From Nocardioidaceae bacterium (GTDB lineage: Bacteria; Actinomycetota; Actinomycetes; Propionibacteriales; Nocardioidaceae): a stretch of 37,249 nt of DNA. The stretch spans positions 1 to 37,249 of the forward strand of contig JACCUS010000179.1 of the NCBI GenBank assembly GCA_013811715.1, given 5' to 3'. A model generated the notes under the pieces. That model saw only the letters and a program-made list of their open reading frames with translations. It ran no database searches and was not told the DNA's origin. Below are positions 1-7,751 of this stretch, piece by piece (position 1 is the stretch's first letter; every line of letters starts with the position of its first letter). The translations under genes and the position numbers were made by a program.

Positions 1-576
1 AACGGGTCGGGAAAGAGCACGCTGCTCAAGCTGATGTCCGGTGTGATGTTGCCCGACGAGGGCAACGTGTTGACGCGTGGCCGAATTGCCGGTCTCATCG
101 AGGTCGGCGCCGGGTTCCACCCCGATCTGAGCGGTCGGGAGAACGTCTACCTCAGCGGCGCCATCCTTGGCATGAGCGAGGCCGAGATCAACCGCAAGTT
201 CGACGCGATCGTGGACTTCTCAGAGATGGAGAAGTTCTTGGACAAGGACGTCCGCCACTACTCATCCGGCATGTTCATGCGGCTGGCATTCGCGGTGGCG
301 ATCCAGACCGACTGCGACATCTTCTTGATGGACGAGATGCTGGCGGTCGGCGATCAGCCGTTCAAGCGCAAGTGCCTGCGGCGGATCAGCGAGCTCAAGG
401 CCGAGGGGCACACGATGGTGTACGTGAGCCACAGCCCACGACAGGTGATGCGGGTGTGCGACCGGGGCCTGGTCCTCCGGGCGGGAAAGGTGGCCTTCCA
501 AGGCTCCGCGGCGGACGCCGTCAAGCACCTCGGCTACGACATCGACTCAGACGACGAGGACGAGAACGGCCGGTGA
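1..576 (+). CDS. Polysaccharide-export ABC transporter ATP-binding protein (Wzt/TagH type), 5' truncated
   Basis: The window opens inside this gene. The first visible residues are already the Walker A loop (NGSGKST), so roughly 50-60 N-terminal residues lie upstream. The 191 visible residues show the ABC signature YSSGM (87-91), Walker B with catalytic Glu (DIFLMDE, 106-112), the D-loop AVGD and the switch His144. The GENVYLSGAILGM-like stretch after the Q-loop and the phrase YSSGMFMRLAFAVA are typical of the Wzt/RfbE/TagH group, which powers export of lipid-linked polysaccharide or teichoic acid through a two-subunit channel. The protein stops soon after the nucleotide-binding domain, so it lacks the C-terminal sugar-binding domain of E. 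coli O8/O9 Wzt. The permease partner is not in the window and probably lies upstream. The envelope genes downstream fit the role; the exact substrate cannot be told. Confidence 0.9.
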   Translation, partial: NGSGKSTLLKLMSGVMLPDEGNVLTRGRIAGLIEVGAGFHPDLSGRENVYLSGAILGMSEAEINRKFDAIVDFSEMEKFLDKDVRHYSSGMFMRLAFAVAIQTDCDIFLMDEMLAVGDQPFKRKCLRRISELKAEGHTMVYVSHSPRQVMRVCDRGLVLRAGKVAFQGSAADAVKHLGYDIDSDDEDENGR

Positions 577-661
577 AGGAGCAGGCCGCATCCACGATGC
601 CGGTCTCGGCGCTAATTGTTTGCGCGGGTCTGCTGCCAGCCACGCGTACTGTGACACGCCT

Positions 662-745
662 CTAGTGCGGCGGCAGGCAACCTTGGCAGTGTCAGGTGTT
701 TCGGCGTGGCTTCCTCCGAGCGCAGCCGGCGGCAGCGGCGCTGCT
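662..745. repeat. Dispersed repeat, copy 1
   Basis: This segment resembles 7581-7660. Both begin CTAG(C)TGCGGCG, share CCTTGGC, then the identical 13-mer GTCAGGTGTTTCG (691-703 and 7611-7623), then TCCTYCGAGCGCAGCCG. Small length differences separate the blocks. The ends (TGCGG near the left, CGCAGC near the right) are roughly inverted, so the element could fold. Both copies lie in gaps next to envelope genes. Its nature (REP-like element, small RNA, mobile-element remnant) is unknown. Confidence 0.55.
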
Positions 746-861
746 GTGGCGAGTAGTTGGCGTCCCGAGCGCACTTAGGCGGTCAGTGCTCGCCAAACCG
801 TGTGGGTGCGCGACATCCGCGGGCCCGAGGGCTGGTTGGCAGCACTTCCCCTCCCTCCACC

Positions 862-916
862 GAGAGGTCGCATATGCACGCGCGAAAGGTCCTAAGTGCA
901 CGCGCGAGAGGTCGCC
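862..916. repeat. Tandem repeat, 22-bp period, 2.5 copies
   Basis: Three successive units start GAGAGGTCGC (862), GAAAGGTCCT (884) and GAGAGGTCGCC (906). The first two end ATATGCACGCGC and AAGTGCACGCGC. The 22-bp period is close to two helical turns, as expected for stacked protein-binding sites. It lies about 170 bp upstream of the secreted amidase gene. Confidence 0.6.
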
Positions 917-1087
917 CCGCGACTCAAGCGCCGGAACCGACGGCCGAGCGAGCGTCCTCTTCACCCATCCCAAGTTGGGCGGAGAGAACTACTGGGCTGT
1001 AGTTCGTCCGTTTTCGCCCATCCAGGTGGGGTGTCCGTGACAATTGGTGACTGAGTGACTACCCAGGGCCAACCAATTGGAGATCAG

Positions 1088-3880
1088 GTGCCGATCGTCT
1101 CACCGCATTCTCGTCCACCGACCGCACTGTGGGTCGGGTTGCTCCTCGCCGCCCTGATTGCGCCAGGCTCCGCCACCCAGGCCGGTGCGGTCACCGGCGC
1201 CCCCGCTCTCGCGACGGCCAGCCTGACCGACGCCGACCGCACCGTCTCACCCGAACCCACGGGCCCGATCGAGCCCACGGTGACCTCCTACCCGGTGCCG
1301 GGCGTGAGCCAGATCGGCCGGGCGGCGTTGGCACTGAGCGCTTCAGCAGGTCAGCCCTATGCCGCGCTCAGCGCGCCGTTGCCAGCCAGCGGGTTCGCCG
1401 TGACCGGGGCCACCTGGACCGGCAGGACGCCAGCCGGCCTCCGGCTCGCGGTCCGGACCCGCACCGACGGCTCCTGGTCGGGTTGGACCCGCATGGTCTA
1501 CGACAAGGAACACGGACCGAGCTCCACGTCCGACGAGGGCGACGACGACACACCCGGGACCGATCCGTTCGTGGTGGGCGACGTCGACGACGTACAGCTG
1601 CGGGCCTTCAGCGACACCGGCGTGGCGCCGAACGGCTTGCGGATCTCGATCGTCGATCCGGGCACCGAGGCGACCGCCACGCCGGCATCGTCTACCGAAC
1701 TCTCCGCCTCGGCAACCGAGGCACCGGCAGCCGAGCCGAAGGCGGCCGCCAGCTTGTCCGGCGAGACGCCGACGACGGCGACGCCGCAACCGCGGATCCG
1801 CTCGCGTGCCGAGTGGGGGGCGGACGAGGGCCTGCGTGACTGCTGCATCGAGTACGGCGAGGTGCACGCCGGGTTCGTCCATCACACCGTGAACTCCAAC
1901 GGCTACAGCCGCGCAGAGGTCCCGGCCATCCTCCGCGGGATCTACGCCTACCACACCCAGAGCCGCGGGTGGCGCGACGTCGGGTACAACTACCTCATCG
2001 ACCGGTTCGGTCGGATCTGGGAGGGCCGCGCGGGCGGTATCGACCGTCCGGTCGTGGGCGCGCACACCCTCGACTACAACGAGAACTCCTTCGCCGCCTC
2101 GGCGATCGGCAACTTCGACGAGGTAGGCCCTTCCGCGGCGATGCTCGACGCCTACGCGCGGCTGTACGCATGGAAGCTCAGCCTGCACGGGGTGCGGCCG
2201 CGAGGCACCCAGTCGGTCGCCGGGACGATGTTCGACGCCATCAGCGGGCACCGAGACGCCGCCCAGACCGCCTGCCCTGGTCAGTACCTCTACGCACAGG
2301 TCCCGGCGATCATCGACGGGGCAGCCGGCTACCAGCGTCCCTTCACGGGCCGCGGCCTGTACCACTCCTTCGTGGGCGACGACCGCCCCGACGTGTTGTT
2401 CGCCGCCCGGCGTGGCGGCCAGGTCGCCGCCGCCCGAGGCACCGGGCGGCCTGGATTTGAAAGACGCATAATCGGCCGTGAATTCTCGGGCCGACAGCAT
2501 CTCGTGGGCGCCCGTGACGTCACCGGTGACGGTATCAACGACCTGATGGCTCGTACGGCGAGCACCGGGTCGACCGCGATCTACCCGGGAGCCGGCGACG
2601 GCACGTTCGGCGGCGCCGTCAGGCCGACCCTGCGATGGGCGGACACCAACCTGTTCTCCGCACCAGGCGACCTGGACGGGGACGGACTCGTCGACGTGGT
2701 GGCGCGGGACTCCGCCACCGGTTCGCTCCTGTTCTACCCTGGCAACGGCGCCGGCGCCTTCGGTCGCGGCAGGGTCGCGATCGAAGCGTTCCGGGGCTTC
2801 AGATCGCTCGCCCCCGCTGGCGACTTCGACGCCGACGGCCACGAGGACGTGCTCGGCCACGGCAGGAACGGATCGCTCTGGGTCCTGTTCGGGGACGGCG
2901 CCGGCAGGTTCCCGACCAAGCTGCGGCTGGCGGATGACTGGTCGGACAAGGACCTGATCAGCGGCGGGTCCGACCTCACCGGAGACGCGCGGCCCGACGT
3001 GGTGGCCCGAAACGCCAACACCTTGGCCGTGCGCATCTTCGCCAACGTCGAAGGCTCGGCACTGTCCGCCCCCATCGCACGTCTGCGGACCCCGCTCGCT
3101 TCGCTCGACCTGAGCCGCGACGTCAGCGGTGACCGGAGGCCCGACCTGGTGGGAATGACCCCTGGCGGCAGGCTCGTGCTGGTGCCGGCCCGCCGTCAGA
3201 ACTGGCTGTCGTCGATGCGTCAGCGGACGACGTCGTGGCCGGGCACGAACAAGGTGATGGTCGTCGGCGACTGGGACGGCGACGGGGAGGTGGACGCGAT
3301 GTCGCGCCAGCAGAGCACGGGGCTGATGTGGCTGTACCCCGGGAACGGCCGCGGCGGCTTCGGCGCCCGCGTCGGCGGCTGGGAGAACTGGGGTGGCCGC
3401 AGCCTCGTCACGCCAGTGGGTGACTTCGACGGCGACGGGTACGCCGACCTGATGGCGCGGGCACCCGACGGCCACATCTACCTCTATCCGGGCCGGGCAA
3501 GGAACGGCTTCGGGCGGCGCGTCATCATGCGCTCTGACCTGCCGGACGGCGCCACGATCTCCTCGGTGGGGCGGTGGGACGGCGACGGCGCGCCCGACGT
3601 CGTCGTACGCACGGTCGAGGGCACGATGCTGCTGTACCCGGGCAACGGACCCGGCGGCCTCGACGAGCCCAAGGTGATCGGGCTCGGCTTCGACCGCTAC
3701 ACCGCCGTGATCGGCATCGGTGACCTCACCGGAAACGGCCGGCCCGACCTGATGGGACAGACACCGAACGGGCAGGCTTGGCTCATCCCCGGACTGTCCG
3801 CGGGTCAGCGGCGGCCCGATGGGGGCTTCGGCAAGCAGCGCTACGTCGCCGCGGACTGGCCGGGCTACCTGTTCGGCTAG
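1088..3880 (+). CDS. Secreted peptidoglycan-recognition amidase with FG-GAP/VCBS repeats
   Basis: Predicted N-acetylmuramoyl-L-alanine amidase, 930 aa, acting outside the cell. I chose GTG 1088 because GGAG (1079-1082) sits 5 nt before it; the in-frame GTG at 1055 has no ribosome site. Residues 10-35 form a signal peptide (LWVGLLLAALIAPGSA). A Pro/Ala/Thr-rich region follows, then a PGRP/Amidase_2 domain at about 234-417 beginning RSRAEWGADE. Likely zinc ligands are H265 or H266 (FVHHT), H388 and C396 (GHRDAAQTACPG). From about 430 to the end there are roughly nine FG-GAP/VCBS-type blades, each of the form D-x-[DT]-G-[DN]-G-x-x-D followed by x-LYPGNG-x-G-x-FG. These are known to bind calcium and form a beta-propeller. 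The gene overlaps the convergent galE by 4 bp. The propeller may anchor the enzyme to wall glycan; that is inference. Confidence 0.9.
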   Translation: MPIVSPHSRPPTALWVGLLLAALIAPGSATQAGAVTGAPALATASLTDADRTVSPEPTGPIEPTVTSYPVPGVSQIGRAALALSASAGQPYAALSAPLPASGFAVTGATWTGRTPAGLRLAVRTRTDGSWSGWTRMVYDKEHGPSSTSDEGDDDTPGTDPFVVGDVDDVQLRAFSDTGVAPNGLRISIVDPGTEATATPASSTELSASATEAPAAEPKAAASLSGETPTTATPQPRIRSRAEWGADEGLRDCCIEYGEVHAGFVHHTVNSNGYSRAEVPAILRGIYAYHTQSRGWRDVGYNYLIDRFGRIWEGRAGGIDRPVVGAHTLDYNENSFAASAIGNFDEVGPSAAMLDAYARLYAWKLSLHGVRPRGTQSVAGTMFDAISGHRDAAQTACPGQYLYAQVPAIIDGAAGYQRPFTGRGLYHSFVGDDRPDVLFAARRGGQVAAARGTGRPGFERRIIGREFSGRQHLVGARDVTGDGINDLMARTASTGSTAIYPGAGDGTFGGAVRPTLRWADTNLFSAPGDLDGDGLVDVVARDSATGSLLFYPGNGAGAFGRGRVAIEAFRGFRSLAPAGDFDADGHEDVLGHGRNGSLWVLFGDGAGRFPTKLRLADDWSDKDLISGGSDLTGDARPDVVARNANTLAVRIFANVEGSALSAPIARLRTPLASLDLSRDVSGDRRPDLVGMTPGGRLVLVPARRQNWLSSMRQRTTSWPGTNKVMVVGDWDGDGEVDAMSRQQSTGLMWLYPGNGRGGFGARVGGWENWGGRSLVTPVGDFDGDGYADLMARAPDGHIYLYPGRARNGFGRRVIMRSDLPDGATISSVGRWDGDGAPDVVVRTVEGTMLLYPGNGPGGLDEPKVIGLGFDRYTAVIGIGDLTGNGRPDLMGQTPNGQAWLIPGLSAGQRRPDGGFGKQRYVAADWPGYLFG

Positions 3881-4890
3881 CCCGCGGCAGGTGGCACGGG
3901 CGGCTCGCCGTGGGTGGGCGCCCATGCCTGCCAGGCGGAGTCGACCATCTCGGCCAGCGTCTTGGTCGTGGCCCAGCCGAGCACGTCTCGGATCCGTTGG
4001 ACGTCGGCGACCAGCATCGCCGGGTCTCCGGGTCGGCGCTCGATGACCGGTGCGTCCAGGCGGTAGCCGGTCGACGCCTTGATCTGGTCGAGCACCTCGG
4101 TGACCGAGGCGCCCACGCCGGTGCCGACGTTGAACAGCTCGTACGGCCGGGTGTCACGCTGGAGGTAGTCAAGCGTCGCGAGGTGGGCGCGGGCCAGGTC
4201 GAGGATGTGCACGTAGTCGCGGACGCAGGTGCCGTCGGGGGTGGGGTAGTCGCCGCCGAAGACCTTCGGCTGGTCACCGCTCGTCAGCGCCCGCAGCGCG
4301 ATCGGGATCAGGTTGAGCACGGCCGGGTCGCCGAGGTCGGGCCAGCCCGCGCCGGCGACGTTGAAGTAGCGCAACCCCGCCCAGCGCAGCCCCCAGGCGG
4401 CAGCGGCGTCGCGGCACATCCACTCACAGATGAGCTTGGTCTTGCCGTAGGGGCTGATCGGGTTGCACACGACGTTCTCGTCGAGCAGCACGTCGGCCGG
4501 CACGTCGGGCAGGCCGTAGGCGGCGGCGGAAGACGAGAACATCAGGTTTGCGACGTCGGCCGCCTCCATCGCCATCAGCAGGTTGGCCATGCCACCGACG
4601 TTCTGGCTGTAGTACCAGGCCGGCCTTTCGGCGGACTCGCCCACCTGCTTCTTGGCGGCGATGTGGACGACGGCGGCGACGCCGTACTCGTGCATCACCG
4701 CGACCAGCTTCTCGACCGCGTCGTCGGCCGCGAGGTCGATCTGCACCAGCGGAGTGTCGCCGACGCGATCGGGGGCACCCGTGCTGAGATCGTCGACCAC
4801 CACCGCAGTGCCACGCTCGCGCAGCAGCCGGACGACATGGGCGCCGATATAGCCGGCGCCGCCGGTCACCAGGACAGTCATGGGGGTCAC
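3877..4890 (-). CDS. galE: UDP-glucose 4-epimerase
   Basis: Interconverts UDP-glucose and UDP-galactose in the cytoplasm, supplying galactose for cell-wall polysaccharide. The 337-aa product matches the usual family length. It shows the NAD-binding loop TGGAGYIG (9-16), the catalytic Ser region (119-121) and the Y148-x3-K152 pair of extended short-chain dehydrogenases. Later motifs include YFNVAGA and the C-terminal AD-x-x-R-I-x-x-x-LGW. The start is GTG 4890; an ATG three codons further in (MTVLVTGG) is an alternative. The GTG is one base past the stop of the TIGR03089 gene, so the two are almost certainly co-transcribed and translationally coupled. The 3' end overlaps the convergent amidase gene by 4 bp. 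Confidence 0.93.
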   Translation of the reverse strand: MTPMTVLVTGGAGYIGAHVVRLLRERGTAVVVDDLSTGAPDRVGDTPLVQIDLAADDAVEKLVAVMHEYGVAAVVHIAAKKQVGESAERPAWYYSQNVGGMANLLMAMEAADVANLMFSSSAAAYGLPDVPADVLLDENVVCNPISPYGKTKLICEWMCRDAAAAWGLRWAGLRYFNVAGAGWPDLGDPAVLNLIPIALRALTSGDQPKVFGGDYPTPDGTCVRDYVHILDLARAHLATLDYLQRDTRPYELFNVGTGVGASVTEVLDQIKASTGYRLDAPVIERRPGDPAMLVADVQRIRDVLGWATTKTLAEMVDSAWQAWAPTHGEPPVPPAAG

Positions 4891-4891
4891 C

Positions 4892-5680
4892 CTAGCGCGC
4901 GGCGAATCGCTCGCAGGTCACCCGCTCCTGATGGGCGATGTCGCCTCTCGTCTTGCCGTCGGCGTTGACGAGGAGCACGACGGATGAGCCGGTCACGAGT
5001 GGGCCGACCAGCGCGACGGCAACGCCCTCGGGGGTGGCCGGGTTCAGGTCGGTGAGCAGCCGGCCGCCAGGCCGCAGCGCACTCGTCACGGCGGTGTCCC
5101 TCCCCAGTTTCACGAGCTCGGCGTGCGACGTCGCACCCGCCACAACGCGCAGCGCCACGTCGTCGGGTCGCACTGGTGCCGGATTGGCCATCAGGTCAGG
5201 CTGCGGCGGCACTTCCGCGGCGAAGTCGAGCCACCCATTGGGTAGCGGGTCTGAGAAGCGGCCGCCCAACGGCCGAAGCGAACACGCCACCACCTGTCCT
5301 GCCCAGGCGGCGGGGTCCGCGGTCGCCGTCGGCCCGACCACACTGAGACACACCGTCCCCGTGGTCACGCCTGCGGCGATCGAAGTGGATGGCTTCTCGC
5401 CCGATGACAGCACCACCTCCATCCCAGCCGCCCATACGCCGAGCAGAGTCACGGTGGACAACCAGTGGGTGGGCAGGTCGACGGCCACCAGATCTCCGGG
5501 ATCGAGCAGCAGATCCTCAGCCAGGTTGGCCACCTTGTTGACCCAGTTCGCGAACGTCGTCACGCTCAGTTCGACCCGCTCTCCGCTGGCGCCGTCGTAG
5601 AAGGTGACGAGTGGACGGCCGGGCTCGGTCGCCAAGGCGTCGGTGAGCGCCGTCACGACGGTGGGGGAGTGTCTGCGCAC
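4892..5680 (-). CDS. TIGR03089 family protein (AMP-binding-enzyme-like)
   Basis: A 262-aa protein resembling the actinobacterial TIGR03089 family, which corresponds to a short N-terminal portion of AMP-forming acyl-CoA synthetases. Recognisable parts are RPLVTFYDGASGERVELS and FANWVNKVANLAEDL near the start and GDLVAVDLPTHW after it. The adenylation core motifs and C-terminal lid of a full ligase are absent, so catalysis is doubtful and function unknown. The frame stays open upstream to 5902 but would then overlap the divergent secreted-protein gene. I place the start at GTG 5680 because a TATCGT -10 box lies 7 nt before it, fitting leaderless transcription. It is the first gene of an operon with galE. 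Confidence 0.75.
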   Translation of the reverse strand: MRRHSPTVVTALTDALATEPGRPLVTFYDGASGERVELSVTTFANWVNKVANLAEDLLLDPGDLVAVDLPTHWLSTVTLLGVWAAGMEVVLSSGEKPSTSIAAGVTTGTVCLSVVGPTATADPAAWAGQVVACSLRPLGGRFSDPLPNGWLDFAAEVPPQPDLMANPAPVRPDDVALRVVAGATSHAELVKLGRDTAVTSALRPGGRLLTDLNPATPEGVAVALVGPLVTGSSVVLLVNADGKTRGDIAHQERVTCERFAAR

Positions 5681-5687
5681 CCAGACC

Positions 5688-5693
5688 ACGATA
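5688..5693 (-). promoter_or_regulatory. -10 box TATCGT of a probable leaderless promoter
   Basis: On the minus strand TATCGT is followed by 7 nt and then GTG 5680 of the TIGR03089 gene. It matches TANNNT and the spacing seen at other genes in this window. No clear -35 hexamer is visible. Confidence 0.5.
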
Positions 5694-5781
5694 GGTGGAC
5701 GGCGAGGGTCCGGCGGTCTCCCGGGTTTGCGCGGCCCGCCTGCGGGGTACATAGGGCCCATCTCCAGGAAGGAGTGATGCA

Positions 5782-6429
5782 ATGAAGTTCTCCAAGAGCG
5801 GCGTGACAGGTATCGCCGCAGCCTCGATCGTCGCCGTGGTGGCGGCGCTCGTACCGGGTGCGCAAGCCGCACCCCAACCAACCGAAGGGCCGTCGGTGGC
5901 AACAGCCGCGCAGACTGCCGTCTCGCAAGTCAGTCAGGCCAGCCAAGCAATGGCGGCGCCAGGCGAGATCACGAGCAATGTCCGTGGGACATTCGGCAGA
6001 TCTGGTGTGGTTCGGGGAACGTTCGAGCCGAAGCGGTTCGTCTTCAGGAACGGCGAGGTGTACGCCGTCGGCACGCTGCAAGCGGCTCTTCGCCGCGGCG
6101 ACGGTTCTTTCGTCGGCAGTGCCGACCGGCAGATCAGCATCCCGGTGCGCAACGCAACCTCTCCGAGTATGGCGGTGGGGGGTGGCCAGTCCGCGATGCG
6201 GACCTGCGACATCCTGCGCCTGGTGCTCGGGCCGCTGGACCTGGACCTGCTGGGGCTGCAGGTGCACCTCAACAGAGTGGTGCTCACCATCACCGCCGTG
6301 AGCGGGCCAGGAAACCTGCTCGGCAACCTGCTGTGTGCTGTCGTCGGGTTGCTGGACCGGACGTCGCTCCTGTCCCAGCTGCGGTTGGCCAACGTGCTCG
6401 ACCGGATCCTCAGCATATTGAGGGTCTGA
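5782..6429 (+). CDS. Conserved secreted protein of unknown function
   Basis: A 215-aa exported protein. The start ATG 5782 has a strong ribosome site (GGAAGGAG, 5767-5774). Residues 1-29 form a signal peptide with cleavage likely after AQA (VPGAQAAP). The mature part has a Gln/Ala/Ser-rich linker and a beta-rich segment (GTFEPKRFVFRNGEVYAVGTL). A hydrophobic C-terminal half carries the pattern LGPLDLDLLGLQVHLNRVVL and later GPGNLLGNLLCAVVGLLD, with two cysteines (CDI and LLCAV) that may form a disulfide. I recall this pattern from conserved hypothetical secreted proteins of Streptomyces and Nocardioides, but no function is known to me. The gene stands alone, divergent from the TIGR03089-galE operon and followed by a hairpin. 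Confidence 0.8.
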   Translation: MKFSKSGVTGIAAASIVAVVAALVPGAQAAPQPTEGPSVATAAQTAVSQVSQASQAMAAPGEITSNVRGTFGRSGVVRGTFEPKRFVFRNGEVYAVGTLQAALRRGDGSFVGSADRQISIPVRNATSPSMAVGGGQSAMRTCDILRLVLGPLDLDLLGLQVHLNRVVLTITAVSGPGNLLGNLLCAVVGLLDRTSLLSQLRLANVLDRILSILRV

Positions 6430-6452
6430 CTCCACACAACGATGCGGCGGCG

Positions 6453-6470
6453 GGCGGGCTTGGACCCGCC
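6453..6470 (+). terminator. Hairpin after the secreted-protein gene
   Basis: GGCGGG (6453-6458), loop CTTGGA, CCCGCC (6465-6470), about 24 nt after the stop codon. Flanking CGGC/GCCG could lengthen the stem. There is no T-tract, so it would be a weak intrinsic terminator or mark a Rho-dependent end. Confidence 0.45.
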
Positions 6471-6501
6471 AGCCGTCGCTTCGTTCGACTAGGGTCTCTT
6501 G

Positions 6502-6507
6502 GATAAT
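6502..6507 (+). promoter_or_regulatory. -10 box GATAAT of a probable leaderless promoter
   Basis: GATAAT differs from TATAAT at one position and lies 6 nt before GTG 6514. This supports that codon over the upstream TTG 6499 as start of the nucleotidyltransferase gene. Confidence 0.6.
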
Positions 6508-6513
6508 GGGGGT

Positions 6514-7584
6514 GTGGAAGCCGTCATCGTGGCCGGAGGGTTGGGCACCCGGCTCTGGCCGCTCACCGTGCACCTGCCCAAGCACCTGCTGCCGGTCGCG
6601 GGGGTGCCCTTCGTGGCGCACCAGATCGCCAAGCTCGCCGCTGCCGACGTACGCCGGATCGTGCTCGCCACCAGTTACCACGCGGACATGTTCGAGCCGG
6701 TGCTCGGCACCGGCAGCGCGTGGGGGGTCGAGCTCATCTACGTCACCGAAGACGAGCCGCTCGGCACCGCGGGGGCGATCCGCAACGTCAGCGGCCACCT
6801 CGAGTCCGCCGGCGACGACCCGGTCGTCATCTTGAACGGCGACATCCTCAGCGGTCACGACCTCGGCGCCCAGCTCGACCTGCATCGGCGGCACCAGGCC
6901 GAGGTCACCTTGCACCTGGTGGAGGTGGCCGACGCGCGAGCCTACGGCAGCGTACCCACGGACCACCACGGCAACGTCACCGCCTTCTCGGAGAAGTCGC
7001 CCGACCCGGTGTCCCGGCAGATCAACGCCGGCTGTTATATCTTCGCCGCGAAGGTGATGGACGACATCCCGGCGAACCGGGTCCTGTCGTTGGAGCGGGA
7101 GACGTTCCCGCGGCTGCTGAGTGAGGGCCGCCGGGTGATGGGATATCCAGAGGCTGGCTACTGGCTGGACGTCGGTACGCCGCAGGCGTTGTGTCGCGGG
7201 TCGGCTGATGTCGTGCGCGGCATCGTGACCACGCCCGCCTATCGGTCGCCGCCAGCCGAGCGGTGGGTCGCCGGGGACGCGGCTGTCTCCCTGGACGCGT
7301 CGGTGAGCGGGGGCAGCGCGGTGGGGCCTGGTGCCCGGGTCGGGCCTGGCGCCATCCTCGACGGGAGCCTGGTGTGCGCCGGGGCGGATGTAGGCGCCGG
7401 GGCATGGGTGGTGGACTCCGTGCTCGGGCCAGGCGCGCGGCTCGGCCGCGACGTCGTGCTGCGGGACTCCGTGGTCGGCGATCGGGCGTACGTCGGCGCC
7501 GGCTGCGTGCTCGTCGACGGCGCCAGGGTGGCGTGTGACACCGCCATCGCAGACGGGTCGATTCGTTTCAGCACCGACGTCTAG
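6514..7584 (+). CDS. Sugar-1-phosphate nucleotidyltransferase, probably mannose-1-phosphate guanylyltransferase
   Basis: A 356-aa enzyme that joins a nucleoside triphosphate to a sugar-1-phosphate. The N-terminal nucleotidyltransferase fold shows the signature VAGGLGTRLWPLT, then PKHLLPVAGVPF, LNGDIL for the metal-binding Asp, and GYWLDVGTPQAL. From about residue 255 it has a left-handed beta-helix of hexapeptide repeats (VGPGARVGPGAILDGSLV and similar). Length and architecture match the protein annotated in M. tuberculosis as GDP-mannose synthase near fbiA/fbiB (Rv3264c, from memory). A phosphomannomutase (manB) 6 kb away would supply its substrate. A glucose-1-phosphate uridylyl- or thymidylyltransferase cannot be excluded from sequence alone. 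The start is GTG 6514, set by the -10 box just upstream. Confidence 0.85.
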   Translation: MEAVIVAGGLGTRLWPLTVHLPKHLLPVAGVPFVAHQIAKLAAADVRRIVLATSYHADMFEPVLGTGSAWGVELIYVTEDEPLGTAGAIRNVSGHLESAGDDPVVILNGDILSGHDLGAQLDLHRRHQAEVTLHLVEVADARAYGSVPTDHHGNVTAFSEKSPDPVSRQINAGCYIFAAKVMDDIPANRVLSLERETFPRLLSEGRRVMGYPEAGYWLDVGTPQALCRGSADVVRGIVTTPAYRSPPAERWVAGDAAVSLDASVSGGSAVGPGARVGPGAILDGSLVCAGADVGAGAWVVDSVLGPGARLGRDVVLRDSVVGDRAYVGAGCVLVDGARVACDTAIADGSIRFSTDV

Positions 7585-7660
7585 CTGCGGCGAGCGACCT
7601 TGGCCTTCGAGTCAGGTGTTTCGCCACAGCTCCTTCGAGCGCAGCCGTCAGCGGTGCAGC
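7581..7660. repeat. Dispersed repeat, copy 2
   Basis: Similar to 662-745 (see copy 1). This copy begins on the last bases of the nucleotidyltransferase gene, so CTAG of the repeat supplies the stop codon. GCTGCG (7585-7590) and CGCAGC (7640-7645) are inverted ends, and CCTTCGAG occurs twice inside (7603-7610, 7632-7639). It fills most of the gap before the convergent VTT gene. Confidence 0.55.
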
Positions 7661-7751
7661 TTCGACACCTACGTAACTGGTCACATACCACGCTCGCGAC
7701 CTGCTTCCGGCTGTCGTTCGGGACCAGTTTCCGCAGGTCTGCTCAGCGCTG

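Larger units (their letters stand above)
577..1087. other. Non-coding gap with two kinds of repeat
   Basis: About 510 bases without a convincing gene. It contains the first copy of a dispersed repeat (around 662-745) and a 22-bp-period tandem repeat (862-916), both listed separately. A short frame at about 571-665 encodes MPVSALIVCAGLLPATRTV, which faintly resembles the start of a family 2 glycosyltransferase, but it stops after some 30 residues. It could be a remnant; I do not call it a gene. I see no clear terminator after the ABC gene. Confidence 0.5.

Noticed and set aside
571-665. Short frame resembling the beginning of a glycosyltransferase
   Set aside because: Only about 30 residues and weak similarity; could be a remnant but cannot be supported as a gene.
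1343-3925. 860-codon minus-strand open frame opposite the amidase gene
   Set aside because: High GC leaves long stop-free antisense frames. The plus-strand frame has a signal peptide, PGRP motifs and repeats; the antisense product is Arg/Val/Gly-rich without any motif.
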